Shown here: piece by piece, positions 17,755-26,645 of the stretch
How positions within the stretch are numbered: the stretch's first letter is position 1
Layout of the letters: every line of letters begins with the position of its first letter
Assembly (NCBI GenBank): GCA_913020295.1
Contig: CAJWAA010000003.1
Coordinates: 1 to 64,000, forward strand
Source: an uncultured Flavobacteriaceae bacterium
Lineage (GTDB): Bacteria > Bacteroidota > Bacteroidia > Flavobacteriales > Flavobacteriaceae
DNA: 64,000 nucleotides
Direction of reading: 5' to 3'
Translations under genes and position numbers: made by a program
Notes under the pieces: generated by a model
Databases searched by the model: none
What the model saw: the letters and a program-made list of their open reading frames with translations, nothing else
What the model was told of the DNA's origin: nothing

Positions 17755-18521
17755 AACCTGTAGCGCTTATCACCGGAGGATCAAGAGGAATCGGCTTAGG
17801 AATTGCAAAGTCAATGATCAATGCTGGATATAGAGTGGCGATCAATGGAGTACGCCCCGAAAATCAAGTAAAAAAGTTATTAGCGGAGCTCATCATTCCC
17901 ACAAGTGAAGTGATATACTGTCAAGGGAATATAGCAGAATCAGAAGATCGCTCTAAAATCATTAGTGAGGTAAAAGAACATTTTGGAAGGCTCAACGTTT
18001 TGGTCAATAATGCCGGTGTAGCTCCCAAAGAGCGTAATGATATTTTGGAAGCTACGGAGGAAAGTTATGATCGGGTTCTTGACATTAATTTAAAGGGACC
18101 TTATTTTTTAACTCAGTTGGTTGCACGGTGGATGATTGAACAAAAGAAAATAAACCTGAAGGATACCTTTTCAATCATCAATATTTCATCTGTTTCTGCA
18201 ACATTTGCCTCTGTCAATAGAGGGGATTACTGTATTTCAAAGGCAGGCATGACTATGTTAACCAAACTTTGGGCAGTGCGATTGGGAGAGTATGATATAC
18301 CGGTTTATGAAATACAGCCTGGGATCATTCGTACAGACATGACTGCTGGGGTGGCAGAAAAATATGATAAACTGATTGGAGAAGGACTGACTTTGGAAAA
18401 AAGATGGGGTGATCCAAAGGATCTAGGAAAAACGGTTACAGCTTTAGCTACGGGAATGATTCCTTATGCAACGGGTCAAGTAATTAATACTGATGGTGGA
18501 ATGACTATACAATTTTTATAG
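17751..18521 (+). CDS. Short-chain dehydrogenase/reductase (SDR)
   Basis: The start is ATG 17751, which overlaps the stop of the Gfo/Idh gene (ATGA); a longer frame from 17712 would intrude into that gene and adds residues before the conserved T-G-G-S-R-G-I-G loop (residues 8-15), so I reject it. The protein has 256 residues with classical SDR motifs: cofactor loop, N-N-A-G, the catalytic Ser in I-S-S-V-S and Y-C-I-S-K (Tyr-xxx-Lys). The family reduces or oxidises sugar alcohols and keto-acids; members near uronate genes often reduce keto-deoxy sugars or act as uronate dehydrogenases. Here a keto-sugar reductase step beside the isomerase and Gfo/Idh enzyme is the most economical guess. Confidence 0.88.
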   Translation: MKPVALITGGSRGIGLGIAKSMINAGYRVAINGVRPENQVKKLLAELIIPTSEVIYCQGNIAESEDRSKIISEVKEHFGRLNVLVNNAGVAPKERNDILEATEESYDRVLDINLKGPYFLTQLVARWMIEQKKINLKDTFSIINISSVSATFASVNRGDYCISKAGMTMLTKLWAVRLGEYDIPVYEIQPGIIRTDMTAGVAEKYDKLIGEGLTLEKRWGDPKDLGKTVTALATGMIPYATGQVINTDGGMTIQFL

Positions 18522-18523
18522 AT

Positions 18524-18751
18524 ATGAATTTAAAAAATATTTGGAGATTGATTGTAGCAGCTGTTCTTTTTTGTTCAGTTTTACAATTCTCACCTTGGGC
18601 ATTGGCTCAAAACAAATTGGAACCTTATCTATTGGGAATGCCATTTACCCTTTGGTTTGGAATTTTGATTACTATATTGTTGGTATTATTGACTGCTGCT
18701 GGGGGATATGTATTTTCTCGACTCAAATCAGATGAATTAAAAGAAGAATAA
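18524..18751 (+). CDS. Small two-helix membrane protein paired with the SSS symporter
   Basis: This is a 75-residue protein with an N-terminal hydrophobic segment (residues about 8-28, ending A-L-A-Q and possibly cleaved) and a strong transmembrane helix at about 41-64, then a charged tail. It lies 2 nt after the SDR gene and 1 nt before the symporter. Small membrane partners next to sodium/solute symporters are known (for example DUF3311/DUF997-type proteins), and this position suggests an accessory subunit. I cannot assign a Pfam family by eye. Confidence 0.72.
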   Translation: MNLKNIWRLIVAAVLFCSVLQFSPWALAQNKLEPYLLGMPFTLWFGILITILLVLLTAAGGYVFSRLKSDELKEE

Positions 18752-18752
18752 T

Positions 18753-20162
18753 ATGTTGAGCTATCTCCTTTTAATAGGTACAATATATATTGGTGTTTTG
18801 ATGTTTTTTTCATGGCATACAAAAAAACATATCAAAACTTCTTCAGACTTTATGTTAGGTGGGGCAAAGATCGGAGTTGTTATTGGTTTAATGACTTTTG
18901 CTGCGACGCTTTTTAGCACTTTTACCTTACTGGGCATGCCTGATTTTTCTAGAGCTAACGGTGTAGGAGCATGGATCTTTCTTACTTTTTCAGATGCAAT
19001 AATGGTTTTTTTGATCTTGTGGTTCGGGTTTTATTTAAGAAAGAGAGTGGGGAAATCAACTTACCAAGGAATGTCTACTTTACTCCAAAAATGTTATCAA
19101 AACAAAATGGCAGGTTACCTTTATTTTACTGCAGTTTTTTTATTTCTCATCCCTTATATAGCGATTCAAATCAGGGGGGTAGCTATATTTTTGGTTTCTG
19201 CTTTTCCCAATTTTATCCCCGTTTGGGGCTGGTCCATTGGGATTGTTTTTGTGATGCTGATTTATTCAGAATTGGGAGGTCTTAAAGCTATCATATATGC
19301 AGATTCTTTACAAGGGACTTTATTATTGATTGTGGTTTGGATTGTTGCATTCAATTGCTTGAATGAAGTGGGGGGATGGAACGCACTTTTTGAAAGTGTA
19401 GCCAACGTAAACCGCGACTTACTTTCTACACCGGGACCCAAAGGATTGCTGAGTCCACAATTTTTGATTGCCTCTGCACTTGCCATATTGATGATTCCTG
19501 TTACCCAACCACAGTTGTCAACTCGTTTGGTGATTATGAAAAATTATAATGCACTCAAAAGAATGGCTACTGCGGTTGGATTTTTTGCTATGCTTGTCAT
19601 TCTACCCACCATAATAATTGGAATGTACGGAGCTATCTATTATGCAGATGCCACTACTTCAGAATTCTTGGGTAGTGTACTTCTTGGGGAACAGCACGAA
19701 ATGATCGCAGCTTTGATCATCATTGGTTTATTTGCCGCCGCAATGTCTACTTCTGACTCCCAGTTATTTGCTATGGGAAATGAAATCAAAGGACTTTTAG
19801 GATTGAAGGAGGACGATAATTTGCGTCCCGTTCGATTTGTGATACTATTATTTGCACTCTCTGCATTGATCTTCTCATTGCTCAGTTCTGATGAGTTGGT
19901 TCTATTAGCTCGATTAAGTTTTTCAGGGACAGCTTTGATGGGACCTATGATTATGTTGGGTGTTTTTTCCAATCGACCTCAGGGTTTTGCAATGATTCTT
20001 CTTTCATTTTTGGCTTTATTGATTTTCATTTTATCCAATCTAGGGTGGTTTCCAAAACAAATTTTATCCTGTAGAACTGACCTCCTTCTTATGATTCTAT
20101 TGGGAGTTGCTGCTCTAATCAATTTTTTGATAATAGACAGAAGGTTTTTAAAATATAAATAA
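18753..20162 (+). CDS. Sodium:solute symporter (SSS) family transporter
   Basis: This is a 469-residue integral membrane protein with about 12-13 hydrophobic segments. Typical SSS traits are the D-F-M-L-G-G-A region at about residue 32, the Y-S-E-L-G-G-L-K-A-I-I-Y-A-D tract near residue 170-184 and A-A-A-M-S-T-S-D-S-Q-L near 330. It would import the sugar or uronate processed by the operon, driven by sodium, which suits a marine habitat. It is the last gene of the operon and is followed by a strong bidirectional terminator. Confidence 0.9.
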   Translation: MLSYLLLIGTIYIGVLMFFSWHTKKHIKTSSDFMLGGAKIGVVIGLMTFAATLFSTFTLLGMPDFSRANGVGAWIFLTFSDAIMVFLILWFGFYLRKRVGKSTYQGMSTLLQKCYQNKMAGYLYFTAVFLFLIPYIAIQIRGVAIFLVSAFPNFIPVWGWSIGIVFVMLIYSELGGLKAIIYADSLQGTLLLIVVWIVAFNCLNEVGGWNALFESVANVNRDLLSTPGPKGLLSPQFLIASALAILMIPVTQPQLSTRLVIMKNYNALKRMATAVGFFAMLVILPTIIIGMYGAIYYADATTSEFLGSVLLGEQHEMIAALIIIGLFAAAMSTSDSQLFAMGNEIKGLLGLKEDDNLRPVRFVILLFALSALIFSLLSSDELVLLARLSFSGTALMGPMIMLGVFSNRPQGFAMILLSFLALLIFILSNLGWFPKQILSCRTDLLLMILLGVAALINFLIIDRRFLKYK

Positions 20163-20177
20163 AGACCAAAAATCATT

Positions 20178-20225
20178 ATTGATTTTGAAAATAAATTGAA
20201 AAGTTTTCAAAGTCAATTTTTTTTT
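20178..20225 (+). terminator. Bidirectional rho-independent terminator
   Basis: Arms 20178-20191 and 20204-20217 pair over 14 bp with one G-U, around a 12-nt loop, and are followed by nine T (20217-20225). It terminates the symporter operon. The minus-strand gene ending at 20213 overlaps the right arm, and T-rich sequence follows on the minus side too, so the element can serve both convergent transcripts. Confidence 0.8.
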
Positions 20226-21574
20226 AAATTTTTAAGTTCCTTTTCAAATTTTTTCATCACATACAAGTGCAGTTTTGCTTGGGTCAATTTATAAATCCCC
20301 CAAGGTAATTTGGGAACATATTCATGTATGGCTGTAATGACATATTCATTATCCAAAATGGATCGAAATTCCAACCATCCCAAATCTTTTCTTTTGGTCA
20401 AAACACCACCAGTAATGTAAAAAAGCTGTCTATTGGGTGTACTCCTATCTTCGATCAATTGCAATTCCAATAACATAACACCCAATAGGTAGAACCTCAA
20501 AAAACTACCGTCAAATCTTGGGTTGATGAGTCCAGCAAATCTTTTACTAAGCCAAATCGGATAATATTTAGCAACCCACTGGGCATTGTGTTTTCCGGGA
20601 TTGTATATTCTCTGAACACTTCTAACGGTATTTTTTTCGGCACGGAGTTGATCAAAAGAAGGCAAAGTAGGAGTTTTTTGGGAGAGCGCTCTTTTAATAC
20701 TTGTATCGATAGGGACAAAATCAATATCATACAAATCGGAAAATTCATTACTGGGGATCATACGATGCTTCAGGCTTTCTACCAGTGGTGAAACGAAATT
20801 GATATTGGAATTTGCAAAAATACTAACCCACCATTTTGACAGTCCAACAGTAAAGATAGGCATGGGAAAAATCAAACGTTTTTTACCCATCATTTTAGAG
20901 GTTTTTTTTAGAAGCTCCATGTAAGTAATTACCTCATTTCCCCCTATCTCAATATTTTTATCATAGGTTTTGGGGTTATCGATACATTGTTTGATAAGAG
21001 AGAGAATGTCGAAAATATCAATGGGTTGGTTTTTGGATTTGGTCCAACGGGGGCAACCCATCACGGGGAGGTTTTTCACTAGATTCTTAACTATCTTAAA
21101 GGAGGAACCACCCGGACCAATTATGATACCAGCCCTGATAGCTGTTAATGGAGTTGCTCTAGCTCCTAAAGTTTTTTCCACCTCATATCGTGATAATAGA
21201 TGATTGGAAATCCGATGTGTGTCTTTTGGAAGAATCCCACCCAAATAAATGACTTGTTTGAGTTTATTTTTTTGAGCTGCTCTAGAAAAATTATCGGCAA
21301 GCAGCAAGTCGGTATCTTCAAATTTCCCTTGGTTCAGCCTGGTGGAGGGCTGCATGGAGTGAACCAGATAGATGGCAATATCTGCGCCTTCTAAAGCTTT
21401 TTCCGTACTGGACATGGAATATAAGTCAACCATACGCCAAAGAATTTTATTATTGGGATTTGTCACAACTTTTTTTCGGCTTAAAGCAATAATGTGATAA
21501 TCATCTTGGAACTCTTTTATAATCCATCTTCCTATAAAACCCGTCGCTCCTGCCAATACAATTTTCTGCTTCAT
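20213..21574 (-). CDS. NAD(P)-binding SDR-like protein with C-terminal DUF2867 (YbjT-like)
   Basis: This is a 453-residue protein. An extended-SDR/NmrA-like Rossmann domain starts with G-A-T-G-F-I-G (residues 9-15) and runs to about residue 290. A DUF2867-like domain follows (R-F-Y-L-L-G-V-M-L-L-E-L and G-W-L-E-F-R near its end). This layout matches the YbjT family, whose physiological role is poorly known. No signal peptide. It is transcribed toward the symporter operon and shares its terminator. A possible -7 box lies upstream at 21589-21596. Confidence 0.82.
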   Translation of the reverse strand: MKQKIVLAGATGFIGRWIIKEFQDDYHIIALSRKKVVTNPNNKILWRMVDLYSMSSTEKALEGADIAIYLVHSMQPSTRLNQGKFEDTDLLLADNFSRAAQKNKLKQVIYLGGILPKDTHRISNHLLSRYEVEKTLGARATPLTAIRAGIIIGPGGSSFKIVKNLVKNLPVMGCPRWTKSKNQPIDIFDILSLIKQCIDNPKTYDKNIEIGGNEVITYMELLKKTSKMMGKKRLIFPMPIFTVGLSKWWVSIFANSNINFVSPLVESLKHRMIPSNEFSDLYDIDFVPIDTSIKRALSQKTPTLPSFDQLRAEKNTVRSVQRIYNPGKHNAQWVAKYYPIWLSKRFAGLINPRFDGSFLRFYLLGVMLLELQLIEDRSTPNRQLFYITGGVLTKRKDLGWLEFRSILDNEYVITAIHEYVPKLPWGIYKLTQAKLHLYVMKKFEKELKNLKKN

Positions 21575-21588
21575 TGCCTTAAATGTAT

Positions 21589-21596
21589 CAAATTTA
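21589..21596 (-). promoter_or_regulatory. Possible -7 box (TAAATTTG) upstream of the YbjT-like gene
   Basis: On the minus strand TAAATTTG matches the Bacteroidota -7 consensus TAnnTTTG. It sits 15-22 nt before ATG 21574. No good TTTG was seen at the -33 distance, so support is limited. Confidence 0.3.
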
Positions 21597-21764
21597 ACTC
21601 ATAATGGAAACGGTTGTTTCTGAATAAAAAACTTTAAAAGTATAGGTGTAACTAAAATTACTTACCTTTGTTTTAAATTTAAAAATCCCGACCCTTAGGT
21701 CTGAAATTATAAACATGTTGTGTGTTGTTAAAATTGGGAAACCAATGCATTAGCAACTGATGAG

Positions 21765-21798
21765 AAGCTTTCCAGTATTTCGGAGAGCTTTTTTTTTT
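21765..21798 (+). terminator. Hairpin with T-run on the strand opposite to the genes
   Basis: AAGCTTTCC (21765-21773) pairs with GGAGAGCTT (21782-21790) over 9 bp with one G-U, followed by a run of eight or more T on the plus strand. Flanking genes are on the minus strand, where no T-run follows the hairpin. It may stop antisense transcription or be a weak element. Confidence 0.3.
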
Positions 21799-21817
21799 AT
21801 GTGTTTTTTGATAATGA

Positions 21818-23764
21818 CTAAAGTCCGAAGCAATAAATTTTATTTCCGGCTTTGGTCCCTGGCTTTCCTCTTCCCCCCCCTGCAATGACAATATATTGTT
21901 TTCCATTCACTTGATAGGTTGCTGGAGTGGCATACCCCCCGGCCTCTAATTGGAATTCCCATAGGAGTTTTCCATTGGATTGGTCAAAAGCACGAAAACG
22001 CTCATCCATAGTTGCCCCAATAAAAATCAAACCTCCTGCAGTAACTATTGGCCCCCCCATATTGAAGGTTCCAGTGGGGGAATGCCCCAATTTTTCCAAT
22101 TCGGGATAGGTGCCTAATGGAATTTGCCAATCGATTTTTCCGGCATCCAAATCTATTCTTGACAAGGTTCCCCATGGAGTCTCATTGATTGGATATCCAT
22201 TTTTGGTTTTTAATTCGCGGTGTCCATTGGCTACCCAAGGAACTTCAATGATCTTTTCGTTATTATCGATTTCAATGACTTTATCTTTTCCATAATTGTA
22301 GGAAGATATTTTTTGGTCTTCCAACAAGCTCAACATCGCAAACCACTCTGGTTCATTGCTTGAATTGACAAATAGGGATCTTTTGAAGGGGTCATATGCT
22401 GCCCCTCCCCAGTCTGTTCCTCCATTAAATTGGGGAAATACCATGGTGGGTTTTTCAGCAGGGGGCAAATATAGTTGACCATAGATCATACTTTGCAGGG
22501 AATCTTTAATGGATTTGTTTTCGAAGTCATCTATTTGGTTCAAAGTATTTTCATTGATGCTTGTCTTTCCATAAATCAGCTCTGGTTTTGTAAACGGTTG
22601 TGTTTTTGATGCCATTTCTCCAGGAATATCACTTGGGGGAACTGCCACCTCATTAATGGGATGAATTGGTGCTCCGGTAAAGCGATCCAAGACGAAAAGT
22701 TGTCCTGTTTTGGTGGGTTGCGCAATTGCCTCCATCAATTTTCCATTTGATTTTACTTGAACCAAATTGGGAGGACACGGAATGTCATAATCCCACAAGT
22801 CGTGATGAACGGTCTGAAAATGCCATATCCTTTCTCCTGTATTGGCGTTGAGAGCCAAAATACAATTTCCAAATAGATTATCGCCAATACGATTGCCCCC
22901 CCAATGGTCGTATGAGGGGGAACCCGTCCCAAAAAACAGCATCTCGTTCTCTTGATCCAAAGTAAACCCACTCCAACTGTTAACCGAAATGTATTCGTTT
23001 TGCCAAGCCTCCATGGGCCATGTGTCGTAACCCAATTCTCCTGGATGTGGGATGGTTCGAAATTCCCATTCGATTTCTCCAGAGTAGAGGTTGAATGCCC
23101 TGATGTTTCCAGGCATGGTTTTTCGATTGGCACCGTCCAAAACTCTAGATCCCAATATCAGTAAATTTTTGTGAATTATTCCAGGAGTAGAGGCTGTAAT
23201 AAATAATTGTTCCGCCTTGGATCCAAAGCTTTTTTTGAGAGATATTTTTCCCGCTTCACCAAAAGAGGAAACAGATTTTCCAGTAAGGGCGTCAATGCAG
23301 TAGAGAAAAGATGATGCCACAAAATAGAGCCTTCCATTTTTTCCATTATCGAAATAGGTAACACCCCGAGAATTTCCAGAGTATTTTTCTTCGGGAAATG
23401 GGTCAAAGCTCCAATTTAAATAACCATTAGCAGCATTGATAGAGTGAACCTTCATGTCGGGGCCGATAACAAACATTTGATCGCCTACAATGATCGGGTT
23501 GCATTGTATACCATCTTTGTGATCTTCGTTTTTATCAAAAATTTCAAGCTCCCAAATTAATTTCAGTTGCCCAATATTAGTGGTATTTACCTCAGATAAA
23601 TTCGAGTATTTAGACCCGGAAGCATCTCCACTGTATATCGACCATGATTTGAATTCTTCGCCAGACCCATTTCCACAGGAAAATAAAATCAAAAATAATA
23701 GGAGTTTTAAAATTCCTATTAATGAATTCAAAATTAAGCCACTGCGTGTACTTGTTTTTTTCAA
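21818..23764 (-). CDS. Lipoprotein PQQ-dependent dehydrogenase (quinoprotein glucose dehydrogenase-like)
   Basis: The protein has 648 residues. The start is TTG 23764 (no in-frame ATG nearby). A hydrophobic stretch ends in the lipobox L-F-S-C (Cys30), so it is anchored in a membrane facing the periplasm. Beta-propeller signs are repeated W-motif blades, Q-T-V-H-H-D-L-W-D-Y-D near residue 320, N-M-G-G-P near 590 and G-G-G-R-G near the end, all typical of membrane glucose/quinate-type PQQ enzymes. Unlike E. coli Gcd it lacks five N-terminal transmembrane helices. It would oxidise sugars or polyols in the periplasm and pass electrons to quinone. The cofactor must come from PQQ synthesis elsewhere or from the environment. 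It is 45 nt after the diacylglycerol-kinase-like gene. Confidence 0.88.
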   Translation of the reverse strand: MKKTSTRSGLILNSLIGILKLLLFLILFSCGNGSGEEFKSWSIYSGDASGSKYSNLSEVNTTNIGQLKLIWELEIFDKNEDHKDGIQCNPIIVGDQMFVIGPDMKVHSINAANGYLNWSFDPFPEEKYSGNSRGVTYFDNGKNGRLYFVASSFLYCIDALTGKSVSSFGEAGKISLKKSFGSKAEQLFITASTPGIIHKNLLILGSRVLDGANRKTMPGNIRAFNLYSGEIEWEFRTIPHPGELGYDTWPMEAWQNEYISVNSWSGFTLDQENEMLFFGTGSPSYDHWGGNRIGDNLFGNCILALNANTGERIWHFQTVHHDLWDYDIPCPPNLVQVKSNGKLMEAIAQPTKTGQLFVLDRFTGAPIHPINEVAVPPSDIPGEMASKTQPFTKPELIYGKTSINENTLNQIDDFENKSIKDSLQSMIYGQLYLPPAEKPTMVFPQFNGGTDWGGAAYDPFKRSLFVNSSNEPEWFAMLSLLEDQKISSYNYGKDKVIEIDNNEKIIEVPWVANGHRELKTKNGYPINETPWGTLSRIDLDAGKIDWQIPLGTYPELEKLGHSPTGTFNMGGPIVTAGGLIFIGATMDERFRAFDQSNGKLLWEFQLEAGGYATPATYQVNGKQYIVIAGGGRGKPGTKAGNKIYCFGL

Positions 23765-23809
23765 AGCTATACTAATGGATTTTGTTAAAGTTAAAATTTT
23801 TAGACGATT

Positions 23810-24685
23810 TTAAGGAACAATCACATTTAGTTTTTTAGGAAGAACTTTGATCTCCATTTGATTAGAAGTTGTCGGTAGATACTCACCGTCTATTTGAACA
23901 CAAAAATCATCTTGATCTAAAAGTTTGATTTTCAATGTTGAGAGACAAATTAAATTAAATTTTTTTGCTGTTAATTTCTTTTTCAACAGTGTGTAGAGAA
24001 AAAACTTGATTTTATTAAAAACATTTGAATTTTCCATCCAAAATAAGTCCAATAGTCCGTCATCACTCTGGGCTTTGGGAGTTAGTGAGAAATCATATCC
24101 CTGTTGATTGGCATTGGAAACGAGAAGAATAAAGGGGCTGATTTCTCTCACATTATCAAGGTATTCAACTTGAATTTTCTGATACTTAAAACTTACCATG
24201 GCATCAAAAAAAGCAACGATATAGGCCCAAATACCGTGCGATTGGTTCTTATGGTAACTCTTAATAAAATGTGACTCCAAAGCGCAACCCATATTTCCAA
24301 AAAAGTAATGCCCATTGACCACTCCCACGTCCATTTTGGCAAGCTTATTTTTTTTGATGACTTGGACTGATTTTGAAATTTCTAGTGGAATTTTAAAATG
24401 ACGGGCGATACCATTTCCAGATCCTAAGGGTATAATACCCAAAGGAATCTGAGTCTCGACCAATCCTTGAGCCACTTCATTGATTGTTCCATCTCCACCA
24501 CATGCTACCACCACATCTGCCTTTTCATCAATTGCTTTTTCGGTTAGAGCGATTGAATGTCCCTTTTTCGTAGAGCTGAAAATACAGAAAGAATCCTTTT
24601 TGTTATCAAAAGTTTTCTCCAGAGACTTGCGCAATTGTTTCAGTTTGTATCCCCCTAGAGGCTTGACAATGAAATATACTTTCAT
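23810..24685 (-). CDS. Diacylglycerol kinase/sphingosine kinase-like lipid kinase (YegS/DagK family)
   Basis: The protein has 291 residues and a DAGK catalytic domain. V-V-A-C-G-G-D-G-T-I-N-E-V at about residue 60-72 is the nucleotide-binding G-G-D-G-T signature, and P-L-G-S-G-N-G-I-A-R at about 86-95 follows at the expected spacing. No signal peptide. It phosphorylates diacylglycerol or a related lipid at the inner membrane. It lies 15 nt after the LtaS-like gene, which fits recycling of diacylglycerol released when a phosphoglycerol transferase uses phosphatidylglycerol. Confidence 0.88.
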   Translation of the reverse strand: MKVYFIVKPLGGYKLKQLRKSLEKTFDNKKDSFCIFSSTKKGHSIALTEKAIDEKADVVVACGGDGTINEVAQGLVETQIPLGIIPLGSGNGIARHFKIPLEISKSVQVIKKNKLAKMDVGVVNGHYFFGNMGCALESHFIKSYHKNQSHGIWAYIVAFFDAMVSFKYQKIQVEYLDNVREISPFILLVSNANQQGYDFSLTPKAQSDDGLLDLFWMENSNVFNKIKFFLYTLLKKKLTAKKFNLICLSTLKIKLLDQDDFCVQIDGEYLPTTSNQMEIKVLPKKLNVIVP

Positions 24686-24700
24686 AGTTTTGAGGTTTGT

Positions 24701-26629
24701 CTACTTTTTTCGCCCCGACATTAGGGTTTCGAAATAATCTTCAAGAAACATACTGCATTTCTTTTCTAGTTCAATCATCTGCTGGGTTTTGCTCTGGATA
24801 AGATTATTTTCCATGTTTTTATCTTCCAGTTCATAAAAGCCAATGGCTTTGTTTCCATTGTGGATACAGATAAAATTTTCATCCATAATAAAATAACTTC
24901 CTCCACTAAAATAATTAATTACAAACGGATGGTGATCTTGGTTGGACAACAAACTTCTTCCCCAACTTTTAAATGGTTTTGGGTAGTCTATCAGGTCGGC
25001 AACCGTGGGTAGAATGTCCATGTGGCTGGCCAGTCTCATATCAACCCCTTTTAGCTTGCTGTCATGTTTGAAGATCATCAAAGGATTGGCAAACCGATTG
25101 ACGGTTTTTTCATAAAAAGGAAAATAGGATTGATTGCTATGATCTGCTGTGAATAAGAATATGGTATTCTCAAACCAAGGGGATTTACTACATTCCTTAA
25201 AAAATTGACGCAGTGCATGATCGGTATATCCAACACATTGGTGCATGGGGACATGGCCTTTGTCAAATTTTCCATCGTATGCTTTTGGTATCACATATGG
25301 CTCGTGTGAGGTGATCGTAAAAACACTGCTGAGGAAGGGAGTTTTTTGTTGGTCTAAAACCGATTTCATATAGCTTAAGAAAGGTTCATCCCAAATGCCC
25401 CAAGATCCGTCAAACTCCTTATCATTGTTAAATTCAGTTCTGCCGTAATAACGCTCAAAACCCAGGGTATTGGCAAAGCCCAAAAGTCCCATGGATCCGT
25501 TTGCGGCTCCGTGAAAAAAAGAAGTATGATACCCCATTTCGTTGGCAAACGAAACCACGGAACTTACCTTTTGTCTAGAATAAAGTGAAGAGGCGTATGA
25601 GGTTTCAAAAGAGGGAATACCAGCCAAAATGGAGGGCATACCATGAATTGATTTTCTGCTGGTGGCAAAACCATTTGGAAAGATTAAGCTGTGTTGAGCC
25701 AATGAATCTAAAAATGGAGTATAACTTTCAAAGTCAGGAATGTTGTAAGGTTGATTTAAAGCTCCCCAATACTCTCTTCCCATACTTTCCAAAATAAAGA
25801 TTACTACATTGGGTTTTTCCTCAAATCTTCCCAAAGGGGGATATAGTTTCGTTGTGTTCAGTTCCTTTTCAACTTCAAGATCGGTGTAGCGGTCTTTGGA
25901 TTTTTTAAAATTGTCTTGTCCTAATGTTTTTAGAAGTGTAAAGGTGCTGCTGAGGACTACGTCAGCCTGCTGTGGAGTTCTAACATTATCCATAGCATCT
26001 ATCAGCGTGATAGGACGGGTACTTTTTTTGAAATCACCCCCACGAGCCCCCAAAACAAATAATGCAATACTTCCAAAAAATAAAATAATGGAGCTGAATC
26101 CATAGCGCCAATAATTATCAATGATAACAAGCGGATTGATCTTTACCTTTTTGTAGGCTAAAGCCAGAAAAGAGAGCAATACGATAAATAGAATGATGAG
26201 GTGCAAATAAACCCAGGCAAAATGTAGAAGCAAACCGGTTTTGTTGCTTTCAAACTCAATCACCTCCAAAAAATTATTCATCAATCGGTTTTGATTGAAC
26301 CGATAATAAGCAAAGTCTATAAAGTTTAGGGACAGAAAAAACGCATTGCAAAGCCAATAAATCCAAAAAACAACTTTTTGATACAATGGATAGGTCGTTT
26401 TATTCCATGGAATGATAGACATCAGGATAAAAATCATATTGGAGTAAACAATGGCGACATTATCAAAACGAAGTCCGTAATAGCACAATTCCGCCAGTTG
26501 GGAAAACGAATTCACTTGAACTAGGTCGTTGTTAAAATAAACAAATAAAACCCTGCAAAAGAAATAACAGAGGTAAATCAAAAAAATGCGGTAAAAAAGG
26601 GCTTTGTATTCTTGAAGACGGAAATTCAT
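24701..26629 (-). CDS. LTA synthase-like sulfatase-fold phosphoglycerol/phosphoethanolamine transferase
   Basis: The protein has 642 residues. Five hydrophobic segments lie in residues about 12-195, then a large extracytoplasmic alkaline-phosphatase-superfamily domain begins with V-V-I-F-I-L-E-S-M-G (Glu281). By alignment with LtaS the nucleophile should be in R-K-S-I-H-G: Ser327 in place of the LtaS Thr. The metal-binding T-A-D-H-S is present. It transfers a head group such as phosphoglycerol from a phospholipid to an envelope glycan. It is not an arylsulfatase, since it has no CxPxR. It heads an operon with the lipid kinase, with a promoter at about 26646-26676. Confidence 0.86.
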   Translation of the reverse strand: MNFRLQEYKALFYRIFLIYLCYFFCRVLFVYFNNDLVQVNSFSQLAELCYYGLRFDNVAIVYSNMIFILMSIIPWNKTTYPLYQKVVFWIYWLCNAFFLSLNFIDFAYYRFNQNRLMNNFLEVIEFESNKTGLLLHFAWVYLHLIILFIVLLSFLALAYKKVKINPLVIIDNYWRYGFSSIILFFGSIALFVLGARGGDFKKSTRPITLIDAMDNVRTPQQADVVLSSTFTLLKTLGQDNFKKSKDRYTDLEVEKELNTTKLYPPLGRFEEKPNVVIFILESMGREYWGALNQPYNIPDFESYTPFLDSLAQHSLIFPNGFATSRKSIHGMPSILAGIPSFETSYASSLYSRQKVSSVVSFANEMGYHTSFFHGAANGSMGLLGFANTLGFERYYGRTEFNNDKEFDGSWGIWDEPFLSYMKSVLDQQKTPFLSSVFTITSHEPYVIPKAYDGKFDKGHVPMHQCVGYTDHALRQFFKECSKSPWFENTIFLFTADHSNQSYFPFYEKTVNRFANPLMIFKHDSKLKGVDMRLASHMDILPTVADLIDYPKPFKSWGRSLLSNQDHHPFVINYFSGGSYFIMDENFICIHNGNKAIGFYELEDKNMENNLIQSKTQQMIELEKKCSMFLEDYFETLMSGRKK

Positions 26630-26645
26630 AATAAACTTTCGTAAG

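Noticed and set aside
21679-21906. Minus-strand 75-residue frame overlapping the 3' end of the PQQ dehydrogenase
   Set aside because: Out of frame with the dehydrogenase, whose C-terminus (G-G-G-R-G) is intact; no motif of its own.
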